Assembly: GCA_020832545.1 (NCBI GenBank)
Contig: JAFIEK010000024.1
Span: 1-59,054 of the forward strand
Source of the DNA: Pararhodobacter sp.
Lineage (GTDB): Bacteria > Pseudomonadota > Alphaproteobacteria > Rhodobacterales > Rhodobacteraceae
Length of the DNA stretch: 59,054 nucleotides
Reading direction: 5' to 3'
The notes under the pieces were generated by a model, which was given only the letters and a program-made list of their open reading frames with translations, made no database searches and was not told the DNA's origin. The position numbers and the translations under genes were made by a program. This document shows positions 1 to 8,110 of the stretch, piece after piece (position 1 is the first letter of the stretch; each line of letters starts with the position of its first letter).

Positions 1-5
1 GAATT

Positions 6-38
6 GGCCGCAGGCCAAGAGGGGGGCAACGCCCCCCT
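6..38 (-). repeat. Truncated copy of dispersed hairpin element (copy 0)
   Basis: A small GGCC-GCA-GGCC hairpin at 6-16 is followed by a 7-bp stem GGGGGGC/GCCCCCC with loop AAC at 21-37, directly downstream of the VWA gene stop. The same arrangement sits near 32.2, 41.3, 50.2 and 55.5 kb next to a conserved GGATATTT...GATGAA core. Here the core would lie left of the window edge, so membership is inferred from the hairpin part only. It could also act simply as a terminator for the VWA gene. Confidence 0.5.
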
Positions 39-51
39 GCCCGGCCCGCCT

Positions 52-1236
52 TCAGCGCCGCAGATGCCGCATCCCCTCGGTCAGCCCTTCCAGCGTCATG
101 GAAACCATCCGATCCTCAAAAATCTCACGGATCATGCGGATCGAGTGTGAATGGTCCCAGAAGTGCTGTGGCGTGGGGTTGATCCACAGGTTGTCCGGCC
201 ATTGCGCCCGCGCACGCGCCAGCCAGGTGGCGCCGGTTTCCTCGTTCCAGTGCTCGTTCGCGCCACCGACATAGGCAACCTCATAGGGTGACATGTTCGC
301 ATCGCCCACAAAAATACATTTGTAGTCAGCGCCATAGGTGCGCAACACTTCCCATGTCGGGGTGCGATCAGACCAGCGTCGCGCATTGTCGCGCCAGACA
401 AATTCATAGAGGCAGTTATGGAAATAGTAATACTCCATATGCTTGAATTCGGCCTTGGCGGCGCTGAACAGCTCTTCCACCACCTTGACATAGGGATCCA
501 TTGAACCGCCGGCATCCAGAAACAACAGCACCTTTACTGCATTGCGCCGTTCGGGCCGGGTTTTCACGTCCAGCCAGCCCTGTTCGGCGGTGGCGCGGAT
601 GGTGCCGTCAAGGTCCAGTTCCTCATGCGCCCCGTCGCGCGCCCAGTGGCGCAGGCGTTTGAGCGCGACCTTGATGTTGCGTGTGCCCAGTTCCACGGAA
701 TCATCCAGATTGCGGAACTCGCGCTTGTCCCAGACCTTGACGGCGCGCCCGTGCCGCCCTTCTTTCTGGCCGATCCGCACGCCCTCAGGGTTGTAGCCAT
801 AAGCGCCAAAAGGTGAGGTTCCGGCCGTGCCGATCCATTTGCTGCCGCCCTGATGGCGGCCCTTTTGCTCTTCCAGCCGCTGGCGCAGGGCCTCCATCAG
901 TTTGTCAAACCCGCCCATCGCCTCGATCGCCGCGCGCTCCTCATCCGTCAGATGCTTCTCGGCCATCTTCTCCAGCCATTCGGGCGGGATATCCACAGCC
1001 TCCATCACCTGATCCGCCGTGATCGCTTCCAGGCCCTTGAAACTGTGAGAAAAGGCGCGGTCAAACCGGTCGATATGGCGCTCATCCTTCACCAGGGTGG
1101 TACGCGCGAGGTAGTAAAACCCCTCCGGATCGAACTGTGCCAGCCCCGCCTTCAGCGCCTCAAGAAAGCTGAGGTATTCGCGCAGGCTGACCGGAACGGC
1201 ATGTTGGCGCAGGCTGTCGAAAAAGGGCCGGAACAT
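52..1236 (-). CDS. VWA domain protein, CoxE-like
   Basis: A 394-residue cytoplasmic protein with a helical, basic N-terminal region (about 1-220) and a C-terminal von Willebrand A/CoxE-like domain. The metal-ion adhesion motif reads D241-A-G-G-S245 (DxGxS), so the first serine of the canonical DxSxS is glycine. Proteins of this family usually act with a MoxR-type AAA+ ATPase as a metal-insertion or complex-remodelling pair. The ATPase partner is not in the window and may lie beyond the left edge, downstream of this gene. The start codon overlaps the stop of the upstream 54-residue membrane gene (ATGA), so the two are probably co-translated. The domain class is fairly sure; the client is unknown. 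Confidence 0.8.
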   Translation of the reverse strand: MFRPFFDSLRQHAVPVSLREYLSFLEALKAGLAQFDPEGFYYLARTTLVKDERHIDRFDRAFSHSFKGLEAITADQVMEAVDIPPEWLEKMAEKHLTDEERAAIEAMGGFDKLMEALRQRLEEQKGRHQGGSKWIGTAGTSPFGAYGYNPEGVRIGQKEGRHGRAVKVWDKREFRNLDDSVELGTRNIKVALKRLRHWARDGAHEELDLDGTIRATAEQGWLDVKTRPERRNAVKVLLFLDAGGSMDPYVKVVEELFSAAKAEFKHMEYYYFHNCLYEFVWRDNARRWSDRTPTWEVLRTYGADYKCIFVGDANMSPYEVAYVGGANEHWNEETGATWLARARAQWPDNLWINPTPQHFWDHSHSIRMIREIFEDRMVSMTLEGLTEGMRHLRR

Positions 1237-1400
1237 CAGAGCAGCCGTTCAATGCCAATGGTGGCGAAGGTGCCCAGAATGCCGCCGATGATCGCCCCAA
1301 CCGCCGCATACTGCGCGATATCAAAGCCCGTGCCACCCCGTTTGCGGGCATTGAACACGCCCCAGAGCGCGCCGATAACTATGCCTGCGATGATGATCAT
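1236..1400 (-). CDS. Small membrane protein, 54 residues, unknown function
   Basis: The reading frame encodes MIIIAGIVIGALWGVFNARK and then a short basic loop (RKRGG), a second hydrophobic glycine-rich segment (about residues 29-48) and a C-terminal IERLL. It looks like a two-helix membrane hairpin protein. It is too short for most gene finders. Its stop codon overlaps the start of the VWA gene by ATGA, and it lies 45 nt downstream of the DUF2927 lipoprotein gene on the same strand, so it fits into one operon. The GxxxG-like glycine spacing suggests helix packing. I do not recognise a named family. Confidence 0.65.
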   Translation of the reverse strand: MIIIAGIVIGALWGVFNARKRGGTGFDIAQYAAVGAIIGGILGTFATIGIERLL

Positions 1401-1445
1401 GCCGTGCCTCCGGGCGTTGCGCCACTGTCTTGCCTGCCTTGCCGC

Positions 1446-2831
1446 CTATCGCGACGCCACCCTGATCGCTGCACCGGTCAGGCGCGCGATCTCATCAAGG
1501 CGGGCGCGGGCGGCGGCGTCCGAGCCGAAGCCATAGCGTGCAGCGGCCATACTGTCGAGCCTCAGCCGGTCAGCGCGCTCACCCTGCCCCAACTGCTCCA
1601 GCGCCTCGGCCCGGATAAAACCGAGCGAGGCCAGAAAGGCCGCGTTTTCGGTGCGTTCGGCCATCGGGCGGGCCCGGTCGGTCAGCTCCAGCACCGTCTC
1701 GAACTGGCTGGTGGCCAGCGCCTGCACCGCCAGATGCATGTCCAGATGCGCGACATGCACCTCGCCGCCGGGCAGTTGGCGATAGATCTCTGCCGCCGTC
1801 AGCAGCGCCATCAGCCCCGCATCACCCCGGTCACGCGGGGCCAGCCGCGCGGTCAGCATCAGGCTGAGCGCCAGCCGCGGCCCGCCCCAGCCCTGCGCGC
1901 GCGCCAGATCAAGCGCGCGCATCGCCCCCTCACGCCGTGCGGCCAGGCCATTCTCGCTGGACAGGGCCTGTTCGATGGCCAGCACCCATTCCCGCGGCGT
2001 CAGGCCAGCAGATGGCCCGCCTGAGCGGCGACCGGCCGGGTTGAGCCGGTTGAAGATCGTCGGCAGCCGCGCCGCAACCTCTTCGCGTGTCATGCCGGGG
2101 CGTAATTCCGGCGCATGCCAGACGCGCAGCGCCAGCATGTCAAAGCCGGTCAGGGTGGTCTGGAAATTGTCGTCGTTGAAGACGCTGTCAGTCAGTCGAT
2201 AGAGGTCATTGAGCGGCCCCAACGCCTGCGCAACCTCTTCATGCAGGCAGTCGCGGATTTCCTGTGGCGTGGTGTCGGCGGGCACGAACACGGCCGCTGA
2301 ACGGCGCAGGCTGACCCGCGTCCAGTCGATCAGCGGGCTGCGGCGGTTGGCCACGAATTCTTCCCAGTTGGCAACATTCGGCACCACGAAACAGGCCGCG
2401 CCGGGCACTGCCGCGCGCATCAGTCGGCGCGGCACAAATTCGACCGTCACCACATTCTCGTCCGGTGCCACGGCATTGCCGGGCGCGCGCGTGATGTCGA
2501 TACCGGCTTCATTGCGCAACCGGGCCAGCAAGCGATCCAGATCAGCCTGCGAGAGCGGTGTCGCCTCGCCGCGCGTGACCACCTTCACCGGACCCTCGAA
2601 ACGCGAGAACTGCGGAATGGGCCGCCCGCTTTCCATGAAGAAACCAAGTTCCAGCAGGTCTTCGACCATATCGGAATTGGCGCGCATCGGCGGCAATGGG
2701 CGCGGCTGGCCGGGGTCATAGACTTGCAGCGGTGTCGTGGCCGGGGTGGTTTGCAGCCGCGCGACATCTGTGGTCGCGGCGCAGCCGCCCAACAGGGTAA
2801 GTATGGTCAGGCCCAGAGCCACGTGTTTCAT
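1446..2831 (-). CDS. DUF2927 lipoprotein
   Basis: The 461-residue product begins with a short signal sequence ending in the lipobox L14-G-G-C17, so it should be a lipid-anchored periplasmic protein. The central part (about 80-290) looks like the DUF2927 domain found mainly in Rhodobacterales; it contains CFVVPN and a CLHEEVAQALGPLNDLYRL stretch reminiscent of a degenerate zincin-type HE motif. The C-terminal third is helical and alanine/leucine-rich, like TPR repeats. Its start overlaps the dusA stop by four bases (ATGA), showing translational coupling. Biochemical function is unknown; proteolytic or cell-envelope roles are only suggested by the HE motif. Confidence 0.8.
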   Translation of the reverse strand: MKHVALGLTILTLLGGCAATTDVARLQTTPATTPLQVYDPGQPRPLPPMRANSDMVEDLLELGFFMESGRPIPQFSRFEGPVKVVTRGEATPLSQADLDRLLARLRNEAGIDITRAPGNAVAPDENVVTVEFVPRRLMRAAVPGAACFVVPNVANWEEFVANRRSPLIDWTRVSLRRSAAVFVPADTTPQEIRDCLHEEVAQALGPLNDLYRLTDSVFNDDNFQTTLTGFDMLALRVWHAPELRPGMTREEVAARLPTIFNRLNPAGRRSGGPSAGLTPREWVLAIEQALSSENGLAARREGAMRALDLARAQGWGGPRLALSLMLTARLAPRDRGDAGLMALLTAAEIYRQLPGGEVHVAHLDMHLAVQALATSQFETVLELTDRARPMAERTENAAFLASLGFIRAEALEQLGQGERADRLRLDSMAAARYGFGSDAAARARLDEIARLTGAAIRVASR

Positions 2832-3814
2832 GCTGCCACCTTCTGGCCAAGCTGCGCCAACGCGCTGTCGTAATCATCAATCGTGCCACCCGGCGCGGCC
2901 TCTGACAACAGCCGACGCCATGCCCGCGCACCGGGCTGGCCGGAAAACAGCCCCAGCATGTGCCGCACCACGCCGCTCAGCCGTCCGCCCTGCGCCAAAT
3001 GCGCGACAATCTGCGGGCGCATGGCGTGGGCCACCGCCACCGGGTCGGCATCAGGCCCCGGCGCCCCAAAGATGCGCCGGTCGGCGCTGGCCAGTATCGC
3101 CGTCGGGTGGTGATAGGCCGCGCGTCCGATCATCACCCCGTCCAGCCCCTGCGCCAGCAACTCCTCGGCCTGATCGAGCGAGGCAATACCGCCGTTGATG
3201 CAGATTTTCAGGTCCGGAAAGGCACGCTTCATGGCCAGCACGAGCGGGTAGTCCAGTGGCGGCACATCGCGGTTTTCCTTGGGCGACAGGCCCTTGAGCC
3301 AGGCCTTGCGCGCATGCACGATCACCCGTTTCACGCCTGCCGCGCGCATGGTTTCAATGAACAAGGGCAACACCTGCGCAGGGTCCTGATCATCGACGCC
3401 GATGCGACATTTCACCGTGATCTCGGCCCCGCAAGCCGCCGCCATGGCGCTGACACAATCGCCCACCAGCGCCGGTTCCCGCATCAAGACCGCGCCAAAA
3501 CAGCCTGACTGCACCCGGTCCGAGGGGCAGCCGACATTGAGGTTGATCTCGCCATAGCCTTCATCCGCGCCCATCCGCGCCGCCTGCGCCAGTTCCGCCG
3601 GATCAGAGCCACCGAGTTGCAGCGCCACCGGCTGCTCTGCCGCATCGAACGCCAGCAGGTGCCGCGCGCGCCCGCGCACCAGTGCAGCCGAGGTCACCAT
3701 TTCGGTATAGAGCAGCGCTTCCCGCGACAGGTGGCGATGAAAACGGCGGCAATGGCTGTCCGTCCAGTCCATCATAGGCGCGACAGATAGTCTATATGAT
3801 TGATTTTTATTCAT
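2828..3814 (-). CDS. dusA: tRNA-dihydrouridine synthase DusA
   Basis: An FMN-dependent enzyme that reduces specific uridines in the D-loop of tRNAs, using NADPH. The 328 residues match the DusA length. Visible signatures are the N-terminal VAPMMDWTD motif, the QLGGSDP segment at about 66-72, and NLNVGCPSDRVQ around the catalytic cysteine C96. The KCRIGVDD, HARKAWLKGLSPKENR and INGGI/DGVMIGRAAY stretches contact FMN and RNA in the family. It heads the minus-strand operon that continues into the DUF2927 gene with an ATGA overlap. The first codon lies within an AT-rich leader. Identification is firm. Confidence 0.95.
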   Translation of the reverse strand: MNKNQSYRLSVAPMMDWTDSHCRRFHRHLSREALLYTEMVTSAALVRGRARHLLAFDAAEQPVALQLGGSDPAELAQAARMGADEGYGEINLNVGCPSDRVQSGCFGAVLMREPALVGDCVSAMAAACGAEITVKCRIGVDDQDPAQVLPLFIETMRAAGVKRVIVHARKAWLKGLSPKENRDVPPLDYPLVLAMKRAFPDLKICINGGIASLDQAEELLAQGLDGVMIGRAAYHHPTAILASADRRIFGAPGPDADPVAVAHAMRPQIVAHLAQGGRLSGVVRHMLGLFSGQPGARAWRRLLSEAAPGGTIDDYDSALAQLGQKVAA

Positions 3815-4429
3815 TTTTTATTGCATCTTTAGCCCGTTGATCAAGCTTACCCCTACTCTGGAATACGCCCGGATATCCCTGAGTTTCCCCCTCTACGACG
3901 ACTCATTGCACACATGAGCCACACACGAAAATGGCCGCTGTCGACCCAAGTTACCTTCTGGTGCCTACCGGGTCCAGATCAGACGAAAGGGCGGCTCACG
4001 CGAGCGAGACTTTCTTGTGTCGCGACTACGCCCGGAAATGAGCGCTGTCCATGCCGAGATTCTGGTCGATCAGGGGCTGGCGCCCAACAGATCGTCCTTG
4101 GCCCGTCTGCACACATTCAGCGACCCGCCTGACCTTCACATAGCCGATATGGGCGCTGTAGGGAAACCACCTCGGCGCGAGCCACGGCGGCAAAGCTTGC
4201 CTCTCTGAAGCGCGACCTGGGCAGGGGTGAACCGCCTCTTGCGATGCTGTAACGCAAACAACCTTCTGATCTTGCCCATGACGCGTAGCGTACGCTTCGC
4301 AGTCGCGACCGCCAGGCACATATGCAATGGCGTGATAGGCGGACTCGTATATCGGGTCAGGCTGGTGCGATGCCGAAATCACGGCCACATGGCTAAATTA
4401 TGCCGTCAACTAACAGGGGCCAGCCTTAC
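3815..4429. other. Gene-free stretch, no recognisable feature
   Basis: About 615 bp separate dusA from the next minus-strand gene. All frames here have short overlapping open stretches without good ribosome binding sites, and the longest (120 codons, minus strand, 4026-4388) has no family-like features. The sequence is less GC-rich than its surroundings. It may be an eroded remnant at the border between core genes and the regulator-rich region, but I cannot name the ancestor. Confidence 0.5.
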
Positions 4430-4744
4430 CTACTGCGCGATGTGCAGACGCAGGGGTTTGGTGTTTTCTCTGGCGATGATCCCTTTGGCTTCCAGGTCCA
4501 GCTGCGCGGCCTTCAGCCACCACCCTGCCTTGTCACCACCGGGAAACAACGCATCTGGCAGCACTGGCAACAGCGCCGCCTTGGCCTGCGCGACAGTCAG
4601 CCCCGGCGGTGATTTGGGCAGGACAGACAGTAAGGCCATGCGCATGGCTTCGTATTTGGCGCGGTCCACGCGGTGGACCCTGCCGGGGGACATGATGTTC
4701 TCCACCTCGATCTTGTCCCCGATCATATTTCGGTCAGCGGGCAT
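4430..4744 (-). CDS. Small conserved hypothetical protein (DUF6958-like)
   Basis: A 104-residue soluble protein containing KIEVENIMSPGRVHRVDRAKYEAM at the N-terminus, then a winged-helix-like helical region (GLTVAQAKAALLPVLP) and a FPGGDKAGWWLKAAQLDLEAKG motif. It resembles the DUF6958 family from memory; function unknown. It overlaps the preceding minus-strand gene by 11 bp and is probably in one operon with it. An internal start at the second methionine (MIGDK, seven codons in) is also possible and would remove the overlap. Confidence 0.7.
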   Translation of the reverse strand: MPADRNMIGDKIEVENIMSPGRVHRVDRAKYEAMRMALLSVLPKSPPGLTVAQAKAALLPVLPDALFPGGDKAGWWLKAAQLDLEAKGIIARENTKPLRLHIAQ

Positions 4745-5267
4745 TCAGCTTTCCTTTCACATAGTCATGTTTGGGCACCCGAAACCCCATTGCAGCCCAG
4801 GCTATGATCAACTTGGCAAAAAAGCCGATATTATGGGTCCGGGCGTTGGGCACGTCATCTGGCAGCACCACATCCGCCGGGGCGTCCTTTGTCATGGTGC
4901 GCAAATTCAGCTTCGGCAGCGCCCCGTCTGGCCACAGCGTGCCATAGATACTCAGCCAGTGGCCCTGCGTGAAATCCAGAAACATGGGCGTGTTGCAGCA
5001 TGTGGCGATCACCCGTCGCGTCTTGCTGTCGTCGGTCAGCCGATGCTCTGCCAGAAACTCCTGCCCCCGCTCACATTGAACGCGATCCTTGCGGTACAGC
5101 ACGAACCGCGTGGCACCCTTGTCATCCACAACAGGGCGCGTGTCCGGCAATGCCTGAAATGCCACCGCCGCTTGCTGGCAGTCCGAACAGAGGCATTCGG
5201 CGCTCAGTATATGCCTGCCGGTTAGGTTCAGAGCCACCTGCCCACAGGCGCATGTTAAGTCGGTCAT
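4734..5267 (-). CDS. GFA-like zinc-binding protein (DUF6151-type)
   Basis: A 177-residue protein with the cysteine pattern of the GFA/CENP-V fold: CACG near the N-terminus, CLCSDCQ about 20 residues later and CCNTP in the middle. In this fold the cysteines bind zinc, and some members add glutathione to formaldehyde. No activity can be assigned here. I chose the start at MTDLTCACG (5267) rather than an open frame extending to 5330, because the longer form would run across the palindrome at 5304-5318 that probably controls this gene and the divergent TetR gene. The neighbouring TetR repressor is its likely regulator. Confidence 0.75.
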   Translation of the reverse strand: MTDLTCACGQVALNLTGRHILSAECLCSDCQQAAVAFQALPDTRPVVDDKGATRFVLYRKDRVQCERGQEFLAEHRLTDDSKTRRVIATCCNTPMFLDFTQGHWLSIYGTLWPDGALPKLNLRTMTKDAPADVVLPDDVPNARTHNIGFFAKLIIAWAAMGFRVPKHDYVKGKLNAR

Positions 5268-5303
5268 CTGGGATGTCTCGCTGCAGCCCGAGTCATTGAT
5301 TAG

Positions 5304-5318
5304 ACTGGACGGTCCAGT
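5304..5318. promoter_or_regulatory. Palindromic TetR operator candidate
   Basis: Perfect inverted repeat ACTGGAC-G-GTCCAGT in the 109-bp gap between the divergent GFA-like gene and the TetR gene. Location and symmetry fit a self-regulating TetR operator. Binding has not been shown. Confidence 0.7.
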
Positions 5319-5376
5319 TCCATTTGTCAAGCAAGGGTGCTAGATTGCTTCGACCATAGAGAAAAGGCGTCACACC

Positions 5377-6021
5377 ATGTCGAACGGTGCCGAAACCCGC
5401 ATACGCCGCAGCCGTCAGAAAATTCTGACCGCTGCCGAAGTGGTGTTTCTGACGGCCGGGTTTCTGGGGGCGAGCATGGATCAGGTGGCCGAACAGGCGA
5501 GCGTGTCCAAACAGACCGTCTATGCGCATTTCAAATCCAAGCAAGCGCTGTTCATTGAAGTCGTGGTGTCGATGACAGGCGGCGCGGCACAAACGCTGCA
5601 AGATGAACTTGGCGCACCATTGGATCATCGGCCCGTGCAGGATTTCTTGCTGGATGCCGCCATCGAGCAACTGGATGTGGTGCTGACCCCACGCCTGATG
5701 CAACTGCGCCGCATGGTGATTGGTGAAGTGGAGCGGTTTCCCGAACTTGGCAAGGCGCTGTTCGAAAACGGACCGCAGAAAGCGATAAACCGGCTGGCGC
5801 TGGCCTGCGCGCATTATACGGACATTGGGCAGTTAAACACGCCAGACCCAGCCGAAGCTGCAGGCTTTTTCAACTGGATCGTGATGGGCGCGCCTACCAG
5901 TGCGGCGATGCTGTTGGGCGACAGGGGCATACCGGACCAGAAAGCGCGCCACAGGCACGCGGCAGAAAGCGTGCGGATATTCCTTTGCGCCTATGGAGCG
6001 AGCGCGCAGGTTAGGCGCTGA
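5377..6021 (+). CDS. TetR/AcrR family transcriptional regulator
   Basis: A 214-residue repressor. Residues about 10-58 form the TetR DNA-binding domain: IRRSRQKILTAAEVVF then the helix-turn-helix QVAEQASVSKQTVYAHFKSK. The C-terminal ligand-binding domain (about 80-205) looks like the AefR-type TetR_C subgroup, with PRLMQLRRMVIGEVERFPEL as a typical stretch. The gene is divergent from the GFA-like gene, and a perfect 15-bp palindrome lies between them, so it probably represses itself and the minus-strand pair. The inducer is unknown. Confidence 0.88.
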   Translation: MSNGAETRIRRSRQKILTAAEVVFLTAGFLGASMDQVAEQASVSKQTVYAHFKSKQALFIEVVVSMTGGAAQTLQDELGAPLDHRPVQDFLLDAAIEQLDVVLTPRLMQLRRMVIGEVERFPELGKALFENGPQKAINRLALACAHYTDIGQLNTPDPAEAAGFFNWIVMGAPTSAAMLLGDRGIPDQKARHRHAAESVRIFLCAYGASAQVRR

Positions 6022-6033
6022 CGCCTGCCGCCC

Positions 6034-6462
6034 TTATTGTGGCACAGCGTCATCGGCATATTGCGCCAGAAACTCGGCACTTGGGGCAATGGGGGTAATC
6101 ACGTCGATCAGCACGCCTGCGGGGTCGCGGGTAATGAAATGGCGCTGGCCGAACGCCTCATCGCGCAGGGGCAGCAGGATCGGCAGGCCCTTGGCCTGAA
6201 GCGATTCATAGACCTGCGCGGCATCCGGCACCTCAAAATTCAGAAGCATTCCAGCGGCTGTGGTGTTGCGCGCCACTTCCGGAATGGTTTCGTGATGGCA
6301 ATCCAGAATGGCCAGATTGACGCCCTCATCCTCGATGGATTGCAGATGCACATACCAATCACTGTCAAACAGCGACCTGAAGCCGAAATGCGCCTGATAG
6401 AAGGTACTTACCTCGGCCACGTTCCCGACCATCAGCACCGGATAGTATTGTGTTATTTTCAT
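6034..6462 (-). CDS. VOC family protein (glyoxalase/bleomycin-resistance fold)
   Basis: A 142-residue single-domain VOC protein starting [15 protein letters not shown]. Two beta-alpha-beta-beta-beta modules are visible: residues 1-65 ([14 protein letters not shown]) and 75-130 ([37 protein letters not shown]). The usual metal-binding His/Glu positions are not conserved, so it may be a binding protein rather than a metalloenzyme. The start was chosen at 6462; the open frame continues upstream through the palindrome at 6485-6499. It is transcribed away from a TetR gene, its probable regulator. Substrate unknown. Confidence 0.82.
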   Translation of the reverse strand: MKITQYYPVLMVGNVAEVSTFYQAHFGFRSLFDSDWYVHLQSIEDEGVNLAILDCHHETIPEVARNTTAAGMLLNFEVPDAAQVYESLQAKGLPILLPLRDEAFGQRHFITRDPAGVLIDVITPIAPSAEFLAQYADDAVPQ

Positions 6463-6484
6463 TGCTTGCGTTCCTTGCAAAACA

Positions 6485-6499
6485 CATACACAGTGTATG
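6485..6499. promoter_or_regulatory. Palindromic TetR operator candidate
   Basis: Perfect inverted repeat CATACAC-A-GTGTATG within the 68-bp divergent gap between the VOC gene and the second TetR gene. It would cover the promoter region of both. The match to a specific known operator was not tested. Confidence 0.72.
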
Positions 6500-6530
6500 C
6501 ATGTGATCAACTAACATACAGGCTGCACGT

Positions 6531-7124
6531 ATGCAAGAGAGGCGTTCAAATTCTGACAGGCGCGCAGAGACGCGCGGCGCGCTGATCCACTCGGCCCGCG
6601 CATTATTTCTTGAAAAGGGCTTTGCCGCGACGGGGACGCCTGAAATCGTGCAACAGGCGGGCGTCACGCGGGGCGCGCTGTATCATCACTTCAAGGACAA
6701 GCAGGCGCTGTTTCTGGCAGTGGTCGAGGCCGAAGCCGCACAGCTCGCGCAGGAGATCGAGGCGGGTGCGTCCGACGCGCAGACACCGATGGCCGCACTG
6801 ACTGACGGTGCGCGCGCCTATTTCAAAGCGATGCGCCAACCCGGTCGGGTACGGTTGCTGCTGCTGGAAGGGCCAGCCGCCCTTGGCCCTGAAACCATGC
6901 GCCGGATTGATCTTGACACCGGCGGGCATGAATTGCGCCGCGGCCTGTCGGACGTGATGGGCGCAGACATGGACGGCGCGCAGATCAACGCGCTGGCCGA
7001 CATGATCTCGGCCATGTTCGACCGCGCAGCACTTGCCTGCGACGCGGGCGCAGCGTCCAACGCCTATGAAGATGCAATCGACAGCGTGCTGCATGCGCTG
7101 TACCGGCAAAGCCGCATTGACTGA
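6531..7124 (+). CDS. TetR/AcrR family transcriptional regulator
   Basis: A 197-residue repressor with an N-terminal TetR domain (about 13-60): RGALIHSARALFLEKGFAAT followed by the recognition region QAGVTRGALYHHFKDKQALF. The C-terminal part is an all-helical ligand pocket without a recognisable subgroup. It is divergent from a VOC gene with a perfect palindrome between them, the standard arrangement for a local repressor and its target. The open frame begins at this ATG and no longer start is plausible. Confidence 0.88.
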   Translation: MQERRSNSDRRAETRGALIHSARALFLEKGFAATGTPEIVQQAGVTRGALYHHFKDKQALFLAVVEAEAAQLAQEIEAGASDAQTPMAALTDGARAYFKAMRQPGRVRLLLLEGPAALGPETMRRIDLDTGGHELRRGLSDVMGADMDGAQINALADMISAMFDRAALACDAGAASNAYEDAIDSVLHALYRQSRID

Positions 7125-7213
7125 CCGCGCGCCGCCCCACCCTGCCCATGCCGGCCTGCTGTGGTGTCATGGGCGTGACATTTACCTTGTACATAAATGT
7201 CATAAGCGGGTGC

Positions 7214-8023
7214 CTAGCTTTCCTGTTGCGCTTGATCGCCCGGAAAGTACACGATCATGCGCAGATGCTGGTGTTCGTTGACGGTCATCATCTCATGGTT
7301 GAATCGGCTTACCGCTTTGCCATCCAGAAACTGGCTGATCCCGCGGATGTAGTCGCCCCGCGCTGGCTGATCCCACCAGCGCCTGAAATCCGCAGACAAC
7401 TTCCTGAGATCCTCAACCAGCGACAACAGCGCCGGGTTGTCGGGCAGCACCGCCAGATCGCATCGGAAGTTTGCGATCAGGCGCGGGCCATCGTCGTGGA
7501 AGGACGGGTGGCGGCGACGAAACTCTGGGTCGGCAAAGACCATCCTGAGGAAGTTTCGGTTGACACGTTCGCGCGCCTTGAGGCCGAACAGGCGATCCGC
7601 CGCCGCATTCCATGCCACGACATCCCAGCCAAGACTGATGACATAGGCAGGCTGTGTTTCCAGCGCATCCATGATCTGCTGAATACGGGGGGTCACCGCA
7701 GGCCAGTCGTAGATATCGGCTGGCGGGGGCCGCCGGTGCGCAAGCAAAAACAGATGGCAGCACTCGGCATCGCCAAGCTTCAGGGCGCGGGAAATGTTGA
7801 GCAGGAAGGCCTCGGACACGCCGATATCACGGCCCTGTTCGAACCATGTGTACCATGTCAGACCAACCCCGGCGAGGGCCGCCACCTCCTCACGCCGCAG
7901 GCCCGGCGTACGGCGGCGGCCGGTTTCGGGCAATCCGACATCGGCGGGTGAGAGGCGTTCACGGTGCTGGCGCAGGAAGGCCGACAGCTCTGCACGCGTA
8001 CGATCAAGGGACCGGGTGTTCAT
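7214..8023 (-). CDS. XRE-family regulator with MmyB-like ligand domain
   Basis: A 269-residue regulator. Residues about 35-85 carry the helix-turn-helix with the subfamily signature RRTPGLRREEVAALAGVGLTWYTWFEQGR. Residues 100-260 match the MmyB-like (PAS-fold) C-terminal domain, with AYVISLGWDVVAWNAAADRLFG and NFLRMVF stretches; in related proteins this domain binds small hydrophobic ligands. It is divergent from a DHA2-type efflux gene, so it probably controls that pump. Two 10-bp direct repeats lie in the gap. Confidence 0.88.
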   Translation of the reverse strand: MNTRSLDRTRAELSAFLRQHRERLSPADVGLPETGRRRTPGLRREEVAALAGVGLTWYTWFEQGRDIGVSEAFLLNISRALKLGDAECCHLFLLAHRRPPPADIYDWPAVTPRIQQIMDALETQPAYVISLGWDVVAWNAAADRLFGLKARERVNRNFLRMVFADPEFRRRHPSFHDDGPRLIANFRCDLAVLPDNPALLSLVEDLRKLSADFRRWWDQPARGDYIRGISQFLDGKAVSRFNHEMMTVNEHQHLRMIVYFPGDQAQQES

Positions 8024-8039
8024 GGATATTGCCTATAAC

Positions 8040-8072
8040 AACAGGATAAGAAATTACATTGTAACAGGATAA
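8040..8072. promoter_or_regulatory. Direct repeat, candidate operator for XRE/MFS pair
   Basis: AACAGGATAA occurs at 8040-8049 and again at 8063-8072, 23 bp apart start to start, in the 87-bp divergent gap. The spacing is close to two helical turns, which suits a dimeric regulator contacting one DNA face. Confidence 0.5.
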
Positions 8073-8110
8073 TTTTCACACATGTCTCGCCTCTGATCAA
8101 GGAGGCACGC

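Noticed and set aside
4026-4388. 120-codon minus-strand open frame in the gap downstream of dusA
   Set aside because: No ribosome binding site, no recognisable motif, overlapping frames equally open; treated as non-coding or an eroded remnant.
4227-5225. 332-codon plus-strand open frame opposite the GFA-like genes
   Set aside because: Antisense to two minus-strand genes with clear family signatures; composition is that of a shadow frame.
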